A stretch of 64,000 nt of DNA from Enoplolaimus lenunculus (Eukaryota > Nematoda > Enoplea > Enoplida > Thoracostomopsidae): NCBI GenBank assembly GCA_030248215.1, contig JASANG010004032.1, positions 1-64,000 of the forward strand. Direction: 5' to 3'. This document shows, one piece after another, positions 25,031-35,800 of the stretch. Every line of letters starts with the position of its first letter. Within the stretch, counting starts at the first letter, position 1. The notes below the pieces were generated by a model. The model was not told where the DNA came from and ran no database searches. It saw only the letters and a list, made by a program, of their open reading frames with translations. The position numbers were made by a program, and so were the translations under genes.

Positions 25031-25592
25031 CTTTCACTCATAGAGTATGCTATGAGCAACTAAATACAATAATGTACGAGCAATACACACACAGTGAGCA
25101 GTGTTTAAAATTTATAACATATATGCGCAATGCAAAATCTCCAGAAGACGTGAGCGCCTACTGGGCTCGAGCGTCAAGCTCCTATAGCTCAGTGGTCACC
25201 GTAAACGACCCCCACCCGTGAGACTGGGGATCGAATCTTACCTTGACATTAGAACTCATATGAAATTGAAAATATTCATGTGAGGAAGGGTTAATGAAAA
25301 AATTCTTACTTAGTATCTATAATCCTTTCACTCATACAGTATACTATGAGCAACTAAATACAATAATGTACGAGCAATACACACACAGTGAGCAGTGTTT
25401 ACATTTATAACATATATGCGCAGTGCAAAATCTTCACAAGACGTGAAAGCCTACTCGGGCTCGAGCGTCAAGCTCCTATAGCTCAGTGGTCATCGTAAAC
25501 GCCTCCCACCCGTGAGACTGGGGATCGAATCTTACCTTGAAATCACATATCATATGAAATTGAAAATATTCATGTGAGGTAGGGTTAAATTC
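25031..25592 (+). mobile_element. tRNA-derived SINE (SINE-2), two direct copies
   Basis: Two near-identical units start at 25031 and 25324 (ctttcactcata, 293 bp apart). Each has A-box-like tatagctcagtggtca and B-box ggggatcgaatctta, and both end near catgtgagg.agggtta. The upstream half (gagcaactaaatacaataat) is not tRNA-like. Confidence 0.72.
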
Positions 25593-26088
25593 AGAGTGCA
25601 AAACTAGTTTCCTTGTAAACAACTTTATGCCAGCAAAACGGTATGAATAACGCAGTAAAGCTATAAGTTTGCGCACTTGTTGGTTGCGGCGCCATATAGT
25701 TATTGGAAAGCATGGAGCTGTTCTGAAACTCATTCGGTTAATACGAATTCAGTGGTACGCACGTATAGTGTACATTGAGTTCATTTATCTTTACTGTAAA
25801 ACAATTTTCGGAATAAATATGTTTGCATCTCGTTATTAGCTTAAAAATATTAACTGAATTCTAGTATTTCTGTAACGGAAAGAGACAACGACTTTAGCTC
25901 GAGATAGATGTTCGGTAACATCTGATTATGGGAAGTAGTGAATTTATCATTTTAACTCCCGGATCTGGTTTCGAAAGTTTTCAACTTCAGTTGCGCCCTA
26001 TCCATCAGTCTTTGGCAGTGTTGAAACTTCACCGACTCCATTTCGTTCAGATCTCTTTCTTAAAGGTTGGCTGGGATTGAAAATATAA

Positions 26089-26904
26089 ATGTAGTGACCC
26101 GGATAAGAGGGGAGACTGATATTTATTTGGCCTCTCCAGAGGGCCCTCCTGTTATTCGGTTACGGACAGTTATTTATTTTTAACCTGCATCTGCTGAATT
26201 AAACGTTTATTTGTCTTGTATCAAAAACTTGAGCGATAATGCAAGGTTACACTTAGTAATTCTTTTAAAAACGTAAGTGCGCTTTAAAGTTTCAAACTCT
26301 GCTTTATTTGGTCTATTAGTCATTTATGCACTACGATTACAGATAATCGGCATTTATGGATTCTAATATAAGAGGTTGGGGACTCCATCTCACGGACTCT
26401 TATTGGGATACGGACGTGCTATTGGTTGGGATTCGAAATTGGGACCAGCCTCTTTATTACCCCTATTCAGGGTGCAACCGGAATTCCGGTTCCGGTGTGG
26501 AGATCCGGTATTTTTCACTATACCGTTGCGGTAAGAAATCCGGTATTTTTTCACCTGAATTTCCCGGTATTTTCGGTATTAAACATTTTTCCCATTCGAA
26601 AATTGTAGAAAAATTGGCATATTATTCTACCTTATTTATATAAAATTGTCCGAGCGTGGTATTACCAAAATTTTCAATTTGTGCCATAGCCCATAATTTA
26701 TCATATGTTTCCACCTACAGCATTTGTTTCAGGATTTTGGCATTCATGATGTGTTTATGACATTAAACGATAAAATAGAGCTTAAAAATGAATTTTTCAG
26801 TAACAAATATTATTTATTTTCCGGTCCCGGTATTTTTTAACTTTCCGGTTCCGATATTTTATAATTCCGGTTGCACCCTGCCCCTCTTATTCGAGTCACT
26901 ACAG
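26089..26904 (+). mobile_element. TA-type MITE (family A) interrupted by a hAT-like MITE
   Basis: Left end tgtagtgacccggataagag, right end cttattcgagtcactaca. Internal sequence follows 28662-29111 until 26467, where family B starts, and resumes at 26881. Without the insert it is ~400 bp. Confidence 0.82.
26468..26880 (+). mobile_element. hAT-like MITE (family B), nested and complete
   Basis: Inverted ends cagggtgcaaccggaatt / aattccggttgcaccctg are perfect over 18 bp. Flanking octamers cccctatt and cccctctt differ at one base; the uninterrupted family A consensus reads cccctctt. 413 bp, with subterminal ccggt repeats and no coding capacity. Confidence 0.85.
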
Positions 26905-27700
26905 TAAGAAGCCGGAAACACGATTTCAAAAATTTTTTCGCCTTTGGCACAGTTTCTATTCACAAAGAACATCGAATTTCTTTGCAACGCTGACTTTGAA
27001 AGAAGTTATTAAATTTTAAAGCACAAGAAATATTCTACCCTCCAACAACGGAAAATTCTAAATCAACCACCGAGTTCACATAATATTCATCAAGGCATTC
27101 TGTGGTCTAAAAAGGTAAAGAAATCAATGACTTCTCTGTTAAATATGATCATATTTACGGGTTCAAAGCATTTACACTATTGTTTGCCGAATTTCTGTGC
27201 GCAATGCATCAGATGAAAAACACTGAACATTGCTGGTATATATCTGTTTAAACTGAGTCAAAATATATTTATGTTTTGTATTCGTATTGTTTTTGCAGTT
27301 TTGTGTGCGACCCATTCTTAAAGAACCACCACAAACTCTATTATTATTAAGTGCAAACTGCATTTTGGCGTTTGCAATTTTTTCGCCGTGAAAATGATAG
27401 AAACACAGCTTTTATCGGTGAGACTCGTTTTTTTCAAGAATTTTAATTTATTTTTTGAGAGTCAATTTAGCAGGTTCTAATCGTGTTTTGCATTTTGTGC
27501 AATACCTGTAAAAGCGATGGATGCTGATTTAGTTGAACCTTAGGCTAGAATTAGGCGTCGTATATTGGATTGCATGCAATTCGCTACAACACCTCGAAAA
27601 TTCGAGACGCGGTTTGTTGCTAACGAAACAAAATCCTGGCTACGCTCTTAACACATTCTTGGAAATTTGATCAAGATGTAGAAATTTGTAGTCCAATCAA
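26905..27700. other. Spacer, nothing recognised
   Basis: AT-rich, with no repeat matched inside the window and no coding signal. Confidence 0.4.
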
Positions 27701-27701
27701 C

Positions 27702-27930
27702 CAGGGTGTAAACGGATAGTAAAAATACGAAAACGGAAACGGATGGTAAACAAGATAACGGAAACAGAAAACGGATATTAGAAGTGTAACATTTGCCAAC
27801 AGAATTGAGGCGTGCAGATATTCGCCGGACTTTCTAAAATGCAGAAGAAAAAGTGGCGGATACACCGAAATTTCCAAGATTTTAGCTGAATTTCGTAATT
27901 TTTTCAAATATGATTGCAGCCTATCTGTAA
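27702..27930 (-). mobile_element. hAT-like MITE (family J), truncated
   Basis: Starts cagggtgtaaacggatag and follows the reverse complement of 52402-52770 to about two-thirds of its length, where family D sequence begins. Confidence 0.7.
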
Positions 27931-29740
27931 TAAAAAATTGCGAAATATATACGTCATTTATTAATATTAACTACAAGCCTGAGTTATAATATTAAACCAA
28001 ATTCCTGCATAATTCTGCGATGATTTAAAATTTTGATTTCTTGAAACATGCCAAAATTAAAAAACTTCAGATTAGCTTAGTATTTATCGGAATAATGACT
28101 TCGTGTTTTGGAGTTATCTCAGCATTAGACCAGTGAAAAATCTAAATCGAACATGCACCGTCAAATACTAAATTTATTACCTTTGCAGGAAAAAATTCTG
28201 AGTGCTCTTGATTTAATATAGGCCAAGTCTAACTACTAGTAAAAATGCTGGCCTGCAAATCTGGCAATTTGTGACGGGCACATCTGAATTTCCCATGAAT
28301 GAACCCTTGAGCTCAGAACTTTTGAATTCAAACCCCCCCCCCCCGATCTAAGCGATTTCTTATCATACACCGAAACAGTACAAAAGTACTGTATCAGCGA
28401 TTCTAGTTGTCTGAATAATGAACAGCTTAGTGTTGGTTTGGGGGCAACCACCCCATCCTGCTTATTGTTTTTTTCAAAATGCGGAAGCTTCAAGGAAACC
28501 GCAACCTCCCCTGATAGACAAAAAGCACAAAAATGACTCAAAAAGTTTGGTCGTTGCAGAAACAGTTTCTCCCTACAGTTGCGTCGTGAAGTTTAATAGT
28601 AAATTAGGTGCCGCAAACCAGTCATCAAACGCAAAAATGATGCAATTCAAGTCAGTGTGTACTGTAGTGACCCGAATAAGAGGGGAGTGGGAATATTTAT
28701 TTGGCCTATCCAGAGGGTACCCCCCTTATTATTCGGTTACGAACTGTTATTTATTTTTAACCCATGCTCCGCCGACCTTCGTTACTGATATATATCCGGT
28801 ACCGCAATTATCCGTTGAATTAAACGTTGATTTGTCTTGTGTCAATAGCTCGAGCAATAATACAAGGTTACACTAAGGAGTGCACTTTTAAAATTTAAGT
28901 ACGCTTTAAAGTTTCGAAGTCAAATTATTTGGTCCTGTAGGCATTTAGCGCTACAATTAGGGTTAATTGATATTTATAGACGCTAATTAGGGTTTAGGGA
29001 CTCTATCCGCTTACGGACCCTTATTAGGGATACGGACTCCAAGTGATTTGGACTCAAAATGGGGACCCCCTCCTCTTATTACCCCTTACCCTCTTATTCG
29101 GGTCAATACAGTAGCTGCTTAAACTTAAACTTGCACAATACATATAATACATGAAAAAATATAGATTTTTTAACTGTTTAAAATAGGTACTTTTTCAGTT
29201 TCGCAGTAGTCCATAAGACCACAAAAAGTGAAAGTATTATTTTCAAGTCTTAAAAATTGAAATTTAATTGCAGGGAGGTTATGAGCAGCCAAATCGGCAT
29301 TATTTTCCGATATGTTAAGACTAGAGGGGGTCCTGAAGATTTGTACCAATCTTACTTTAACGATGTAACAACCAAAACATATTCCTAGTTTAAGCCTGCT
29401 CAGCGTAATAAACACAATGTTTAACACAAAGCTTGGTCTAAAGCCCAAGCAAAAAATTCGTCTAAAATTAAGCTTTAATGGTGACGATACTGCAATTTTC
29501 CCTCTCAGAAATTATTTTGTGATAAAATGACAAGGTCTCGACCTTGCAATGGTCCTCCCTCAAAACATTTTTTGGTGAAAAATTGCGTTTCAAAACACTA
29601 ATACCAGCCTGCCGCCGTCAGAAATTTCTAGATCTGCCGCTGAAAGCTGTGCAGCACCAAAAGTAATATATCCATAAAAATATCCGGCAAAAATTGCCGG
29701 ACATACGGATATGAAAAAATATCAGGTGCCCCATCACTAG
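27930..29740 (+). repeat. Family D repeat, copy 2, carrying inserts
   Basis: Same order of blocks as 2090-3455. It is interrupted by unrelated sequence at ~28190-28615 (with a C12 run) and by a TA-flanked MITE at 28662-29111. The end reads caggtgccccatcactagtg. Confidence 0.6.
28662..29111 (+). mobile_element. TA-type MITE (family A), complete reference copy
   Basis: Begins ctgtagtgacccgaataag after TA (28660-28661) and ends ttattcgggtcaatacag before TA (29112-29113). 450 bp, non-coding, with long imperfect inverted ends. A TA target fits the Tc1/mariner superfamily. Confidence 0.85.
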
Positions 29741-29835
29741 TGGCCATCCTCAATTCAGAATCCTAACTGAACCCAAGCCATACACTAAAAAGCAAAAGTG
29801 ATCATTTTCAGATATGAAAACTTTCTAAAACAAAA

Positions 29836-32800
29836 ATGACTTGGATTGGTTGTAAATTTACTTTTGCCTGTGTGACAACACTAAGTGCAGTTGTTGTTTT
29901 GCATTGTGTAATCAGCTTGGACGACGCAAAGAATGCCGAAAACGCAGCATCGGAAATTGTGGAAACAATCCGTTTCATACATGTCGTACGTTATTGCAGA
30001 TTTGACCAAAAAGAAACAGAATTGTTATTATTAAAGTGGAATAGGAATGTGTTTCAACAAAATTTCTTAGAGTGACGACAAAAAATTCAACTTTTCAGGC
30101 TTCAAAATAGCTAGCCTGATCATATAAAAGCCATGTACATTTTTCGTTACACTACGTGTAAACACTTTTATAAATTAAGTATCTCTCTCCAGGATAAAAC
30201 CTGACTAACACCCATATAAAAATATTTTAGTTTTGTAAATTCGTTCGCAGTTCTCAATGGAAAGGTTGAAGATTTGATCACAGTTCTATAAGAAATAGTC
30301 ACAAGCTTCTTGATATAGACGTTCAAGCTCACCATGTCGTCGGATATTATTTGTTAAGGTGAAATTTAGTAAAACAGATTTGTTTTGCTTCAGATTTGGC
30401 GGCATGGCGACAGAAATCCACGACTGGTTTATCCGAAAGATGATCAAAACGGACCGGATACATGGGTGGAAGGTTTAGATGAAATCACTAAAGTAAAAGT
30501 TTTGAACTATCATAGCCTAACAGACTTTATGCATCGTTCACAATAATAAAATTAACAACCATGCATTAATATTAGCATAATTTAATAAATCTTAATACAG
30601 TAAAAACAATTTTAAATTTATAAGATATGATTGAAATTACCCTCCGCGTTATGCTGAGAGGTAAATGGTATGACATGACCAAGTCTTCTCTTTGGCCACA
30701 AAAAATACATGATGTTTTAATCTATATAAAATGGCAGAGCCAATTTTTGTTATAGGGGACTGCCAACTGAGAAAGGAAGAGTCAGGGGAATTTGGAAGCA
30801 TAAGCTCATGCTTGGGATTAGGGTTATTGTTACGTTTAGGCTTCCGCTCAGGTTTAGACTTACTTAGGCATTGGCCGTTTGGGTGGAAGTATATACTTGA
30901 TATATATGTCCCTTTAGGAATTTAATGAAAAAAAAACTTCTTTAATAGATCTCGACGCGCTGAGTTCAACAGAGCCATATTTTAGGCTGCACGACCTCTG
31001 GTTCAAAAGTTAGGGTTTTTAAACTTTAACGTTTTGTATGTAAAACAAGAACGACCGCATACCGAAAAATTATTTCGAATATACCTTGTGTAAAGCTTAT
31101 GTTTAACGAACATGTGAACGATAGATAATTTTTTCCAATGTATGCGTGTATGCCCCAGAGTGGGATGGGGGTAAGAATAATTTTTTACCGGACCAACGGT
31201 TTACCCACTCCAATATACTTTCTACCTCAGGGTTCACCCACGCCAAAATCATCTACACAACTCTCTTTTACCCGCGCCTGAAGTTAAACCAGTATTTTAA
31301 AAATCGCTCGTGATTTGCACTATAAAATGACATTTTGAGTTGTAGCTGCAATGAATTTTACACGTGAATGCTTACCAGAAACAACAAAATTTCAAAACCA
31401 ATTAAATAAAGCGACAAAACTTGCGTTTTCAATGCTCATTGACTACCTTAGTGAATAGCTTACTTATGTTTTGCGCTTAACTTTTAAAGGTTTGGCGCGG
31501 GTAATAACTGTCAATTTTTGTGCCCGTGTGAAACAAATCTTTACCCGCGGGTATATCCGCGGCTGAAATTTTTTACCCGACACCCGCGAGTACAGTCCCA
31601 CTTTGGCATGCATTGTAAATTTAAGGGTCATAACTTTAGAACCCTTGGCCTTGCAACCGTTTACGGTGGTCCTGATTAACTTATCTCGTCGAGATCTATA
31701 TATACGATAATACTGTTCATTTAGTTCCTAAACGGGTCAGATTCAGTACCTTCGCTCGTAGTTTGTATTACAGATCGGTAAACAGCAACATTTCTATTTG
31801 GGACATTGGCTCAAACAGCGATACAAAGGATTCGTTTCGGAACAATACGATTCTAAAGATGTAAGCATGCCAATACATAACATATGCGAAAACCTTATAC
31901 CTTGGTTGCTAATATTTGTGAAATCTATTCGAAAGATATACTATATTTTTGTCGATTCTCAATAAATTTAGTTTTCAAAAAATTACATTTGAGTATGAAA
32001 TGATCAGGAGAGATCAAGAAAAGAATACAAATATATGTTAAAAATGAGTCCAGTTTTAAGCAAATCCTGGCCGGGGATAGCGTGACCGGAGAATTATTGT
32101 ATCCTCATAGAATTAAACGTACCTGATTTACCTGTACGTAAGTCCGACCGGAATGACTAGTTGCATATTAAATTCGATAATATTGGCTTCTTTTGTGTGT
32201 ATGTGTTGCCTCAGAGCGTTGTTTGTATGCAAGAAATTTGTATAAAATTCAGCTGTACCTTATACCTAAGTCCCACCGATGTGACTTTACGTGTGTAGGT
32301 TGCACACGTAAAGTTACACCGTGGGGATGTTCGTATTGAGAGTGGTTCAATAGAATTTCAGTATCGGGTGAGAAGTTCGAACAAAAGCCGGAGTATAACT
32401 TGTGCAATGGCGAACGCTGCAGGATTTTACTACCCAACAACGATGGATGCAACCAATATCACAGCTATTCCTTACGTTCCGGTGAAACTTGATTTGATTC
32501 CGGTCGAACAAGATATAGTAATCAAAATAATTTAACTTGCGTGTCCTTTTATAGAGTGGCGCTATAGTTGTCATCCAGCGGCGGACGGCGCGGCAAGTCA
32601 GAAACGATTTGCTGAAAAATTATTTACTCGATGCCATGCAGCAATCCATGGACGTTGCTGTGCGGTCCGGCCGGCGCCGGGTGTGCATTTCCGAAGCATA
32701 GCTTTAGGCTAAATGGTTCTGCAAAAATCGAAAAATTGAATATCAAAGCGCAAAATGTTGTATTTTATTGAGTGTTTAAAAAGCACGCAATTAATATTTT

Positions 32801-35800
32801 TGCATAAACATTTAAGCTTCGAAAATGTGTTTATGCCCAAAATATAATGTTCCATTCACAAGTGCATGTTTCTTTGCAGCGAGAACTCGCAGATGCAATT
32901 TGCAAGTTCCATCCGTATGTGAAAGTTTTGTAGCGAGCACTCGCTGCCGCAACTCGTAAAGTGCAAGTTTTTAAGTATAGCTGCTCCAGTTTGCAAGTGT
33001 AAGTTATTGCAGCGAATACTTGCAGGTAGATCATTTTATATGTAAAATTATATACTTTCAGACGACTCGTATCACGTTACCGTGCCCAGTAGCAGACGAA
33101 TTTTACAAGCAAGTTCATCAGTCGCAAAAGTATCACGATTTTATTCAAAGCAACAGGGTAAAAACCTGTGTTTGGGTCGGAGCTAATAAACTGCTAAAGT
33201 GTTACGTAACTTGAATGAAAACTTTTGAAACTCAAATTAGCATACGTATGCTAAACTGTTCAATGTTGTGTTTTTCCAACTTACATTTTCAGTTGTAGGA
33301 ATATTAGGTTTTTGAAGGAGCCAAGTTAATTATAGAGGCGTGCCCACTTGGGAACAGAGAGATTTGGTAGTCACTTGCATTCTTAGTCTCAGGCATAGGC
33401 TTAAGATTATAGAATTATACTTATGTCTAGGCCTACGCTAACACTTTTTTAATTTGCATGCCCTTCAAATCAAAGTGGCCCGTTCGACCTACTGGTATAT
33501 ATTTCAGACTGCGTATGTTTCACAATACGTCCCAGCCTTTAGTGTTTTCCATCAATAAGCAATCTGAAATGTTGGAAATAGTATCAGAATAAGAGAACCG
33601 ATTTATACGTTCTTTAATCTATAATATGTTTAATTTAATTTTCAATCTTAGACAATATTTGTGTGTTTTAAATTTACTTTTTAGAAATTCTTAGACTTTC
33701 TCGAAGATAAGATTGGTTGGCCGTTAAAAACAATCGATGATATTTACTTTTCATACGATGTCTTGCTCTCTATTGTAAGCAAACACAGCAAACTATTTGC
33801 GGAAAATTGGGTATCTAAAATTTGAAATTGACGATCACGTTGCAAAAACATTAGCATACAACACATTTCTTCAAGTCACACGAAGTGTTTTAAGCTTGGC
33901 TCGCGAAACTTTTCTTCAAGTCACACGAAGTGTTTTAAGCTTGGCTCGCGAAACTTTTCTTCAAGTCACACGAAGTGTTTTAAGCTTGGCTCGCGAAACT
34001 TTTCTTCAAGTCACACGAAGTGTTTTAAGCTTGGCTCGCGAAACTTTTCTTCAAGTCACACGAAGTGTTTTAAGCTTGGCTCGCGAAACTTTTCTTCAAG
34101 TCACACGAAGTGTTTTAAGCTTGGCTCGCGAAACTTTTCTTCAAGTCACACGAAGTGTTTTAAGCTTGGCTCGCGAAACTTTTCTTCAAGTCACACGAAG
34201 TGTTTTAAGCTTGGCTCGCGAAACTTTTCTTCAAGTCACACGAAGTGTTTTAAGCTTGGCTCGCGAAACTTTTCTTCAAGTCACACGAAGTGTTTTAAGC
34301 TTGGCTCGCGAAACTTTTCTTCAAGTCACACGAAGTGTTTTAAGCTTGGCTCGCGAAACTTTTCTTCAAGTCACACGAAGTGTTTTAAGCTTGGCTCGCG
34401 AAACTTTTCTCCAAGTCACACGAAGTGTTTTAAGCTTGGCTCGCGAAACTTTTCTTCAAGTCACACGAAGTGTTTTAAGCTTGGCTCGCGAAACTTTTCT
34501 TCAAGTCACACGAAGTGTTTTAAGCTTGGCTCGCGAAACTTTTCTTCAAGTCACACGAAGTGTTTTAAGCTTGGCTCGCGAAACTTTTCTTCAAGTCACA
34601 CGAAGTGTTTTAAGCTTGGCTCGCGAAACTTTTCTTCAAGTCACACGAAGTGTTTTAAGCTTGGCTCGCGAAACTTTTCTTCAAGTCACACGAAGTGTTT
34701 TAAGCTTGGCTCGCGAAACTTTTCTTCAAGTCACACGAAGTGTTTTAAGCTTGGCTCGCGAAACTTTTCTTCAAGTCACACGAAGTGTTTTAAGCTTGGC
34801 TCGCGAAAGTTTTCTTCAAGTCACACGAAGTGTTTTAAGCTTGGCTCGCGAAACTTTTGAAACAGCAACCTTTCGCTATATCTGTCGAAAATGTGTAGTT
34901 TTGCATTATACCTATGTCCCAAGTTACGATAAAGGCCATCCCATTTTCCCGGGACAGCAATATAACGGGAGTGCAAACATATGCACTCCTGTTTATATAT
35001 GCACAGCCAAATATATAATATTTAATATGTAATATATAATATATAAAAATATATATTTCGTACTGAGAATGTGGTGTAGTAGGGGCAATGTTTCATTTTC
35101 TCGGGGGAAGGAGGCTGCAGCACCCCCTGACCCCCTATACATACTGAGAATGTGGTACAGGAAAAAAAGTGTTTACTTCTCTCGGGAGGTGGTGGTTGTA
35201 TCACCCCCTGACCCCCAGTAAACGGGACGCTGAAGCTGAGCAGAATAAGGATTCCAATAATGAATTGCTTAGTGTGGGGGGTTTCGGGGCAACAGCCCTC
35301 TATCTTGCTTGTCCCTATGTCCAATTAGCCCGCTGTCCAACTGTCCAACTGCCCCGCTGTCCAACTGTCCAACTGTCCCACTGTCCAACTATTCCGCTGT
35401 CCAACTGTCCCGCTGTCCAACTGTCCAACTGTTCCGCTGTCCAACTGTCCCGCTGTCCTAGTGTCCTGCTGTCCAACTGTGCCGTTGTCCCACTGTCCCG
35501 CTATCCAACTGCCCCGCTGTCCAACTGTCCAACTGTCCCACTGTCCAACTATTCCGCTGTCCAACTGTCCCGCTGTCCAACTGTCCAACTGTTCCGCTGC
35601 CCAACTGTCCCGCTGTCCAAGTGTCCCGCTGTCCAACTGGGCCGTTGTCCCACTGTCCCGCTGTCCAACTGTCCTGCTGTCCAACTGTCCCGCTATCCAA
35701 CTGTCCTGCTATCCAACTGTCCCGCTGTCCAACTGTCCCACTGTCCAACTGTCCCGCTGTCCAACTGTCCGCTGTCCAACTGTCCCGCTATACAACTGTC

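Noticed and set aside
25180-25260. tRNA gene
   Set aside because: Internal promoter boxes are good, but the acceptor stem does not close and the segment is part of a duplicated 293-bp repeat.
33863-34852. CRISPR-like array
   Set aside because: The units are contiguous with no spacers, and the setting is an animal intron.
33797-35032. 411-residue open frame made largely of a 15-residue repeat
   Set aside because: The frame is a by-product of a 45-bp tandem array inside an intron of the acid phosphatase gene; the exons on both sides join in phase without it.
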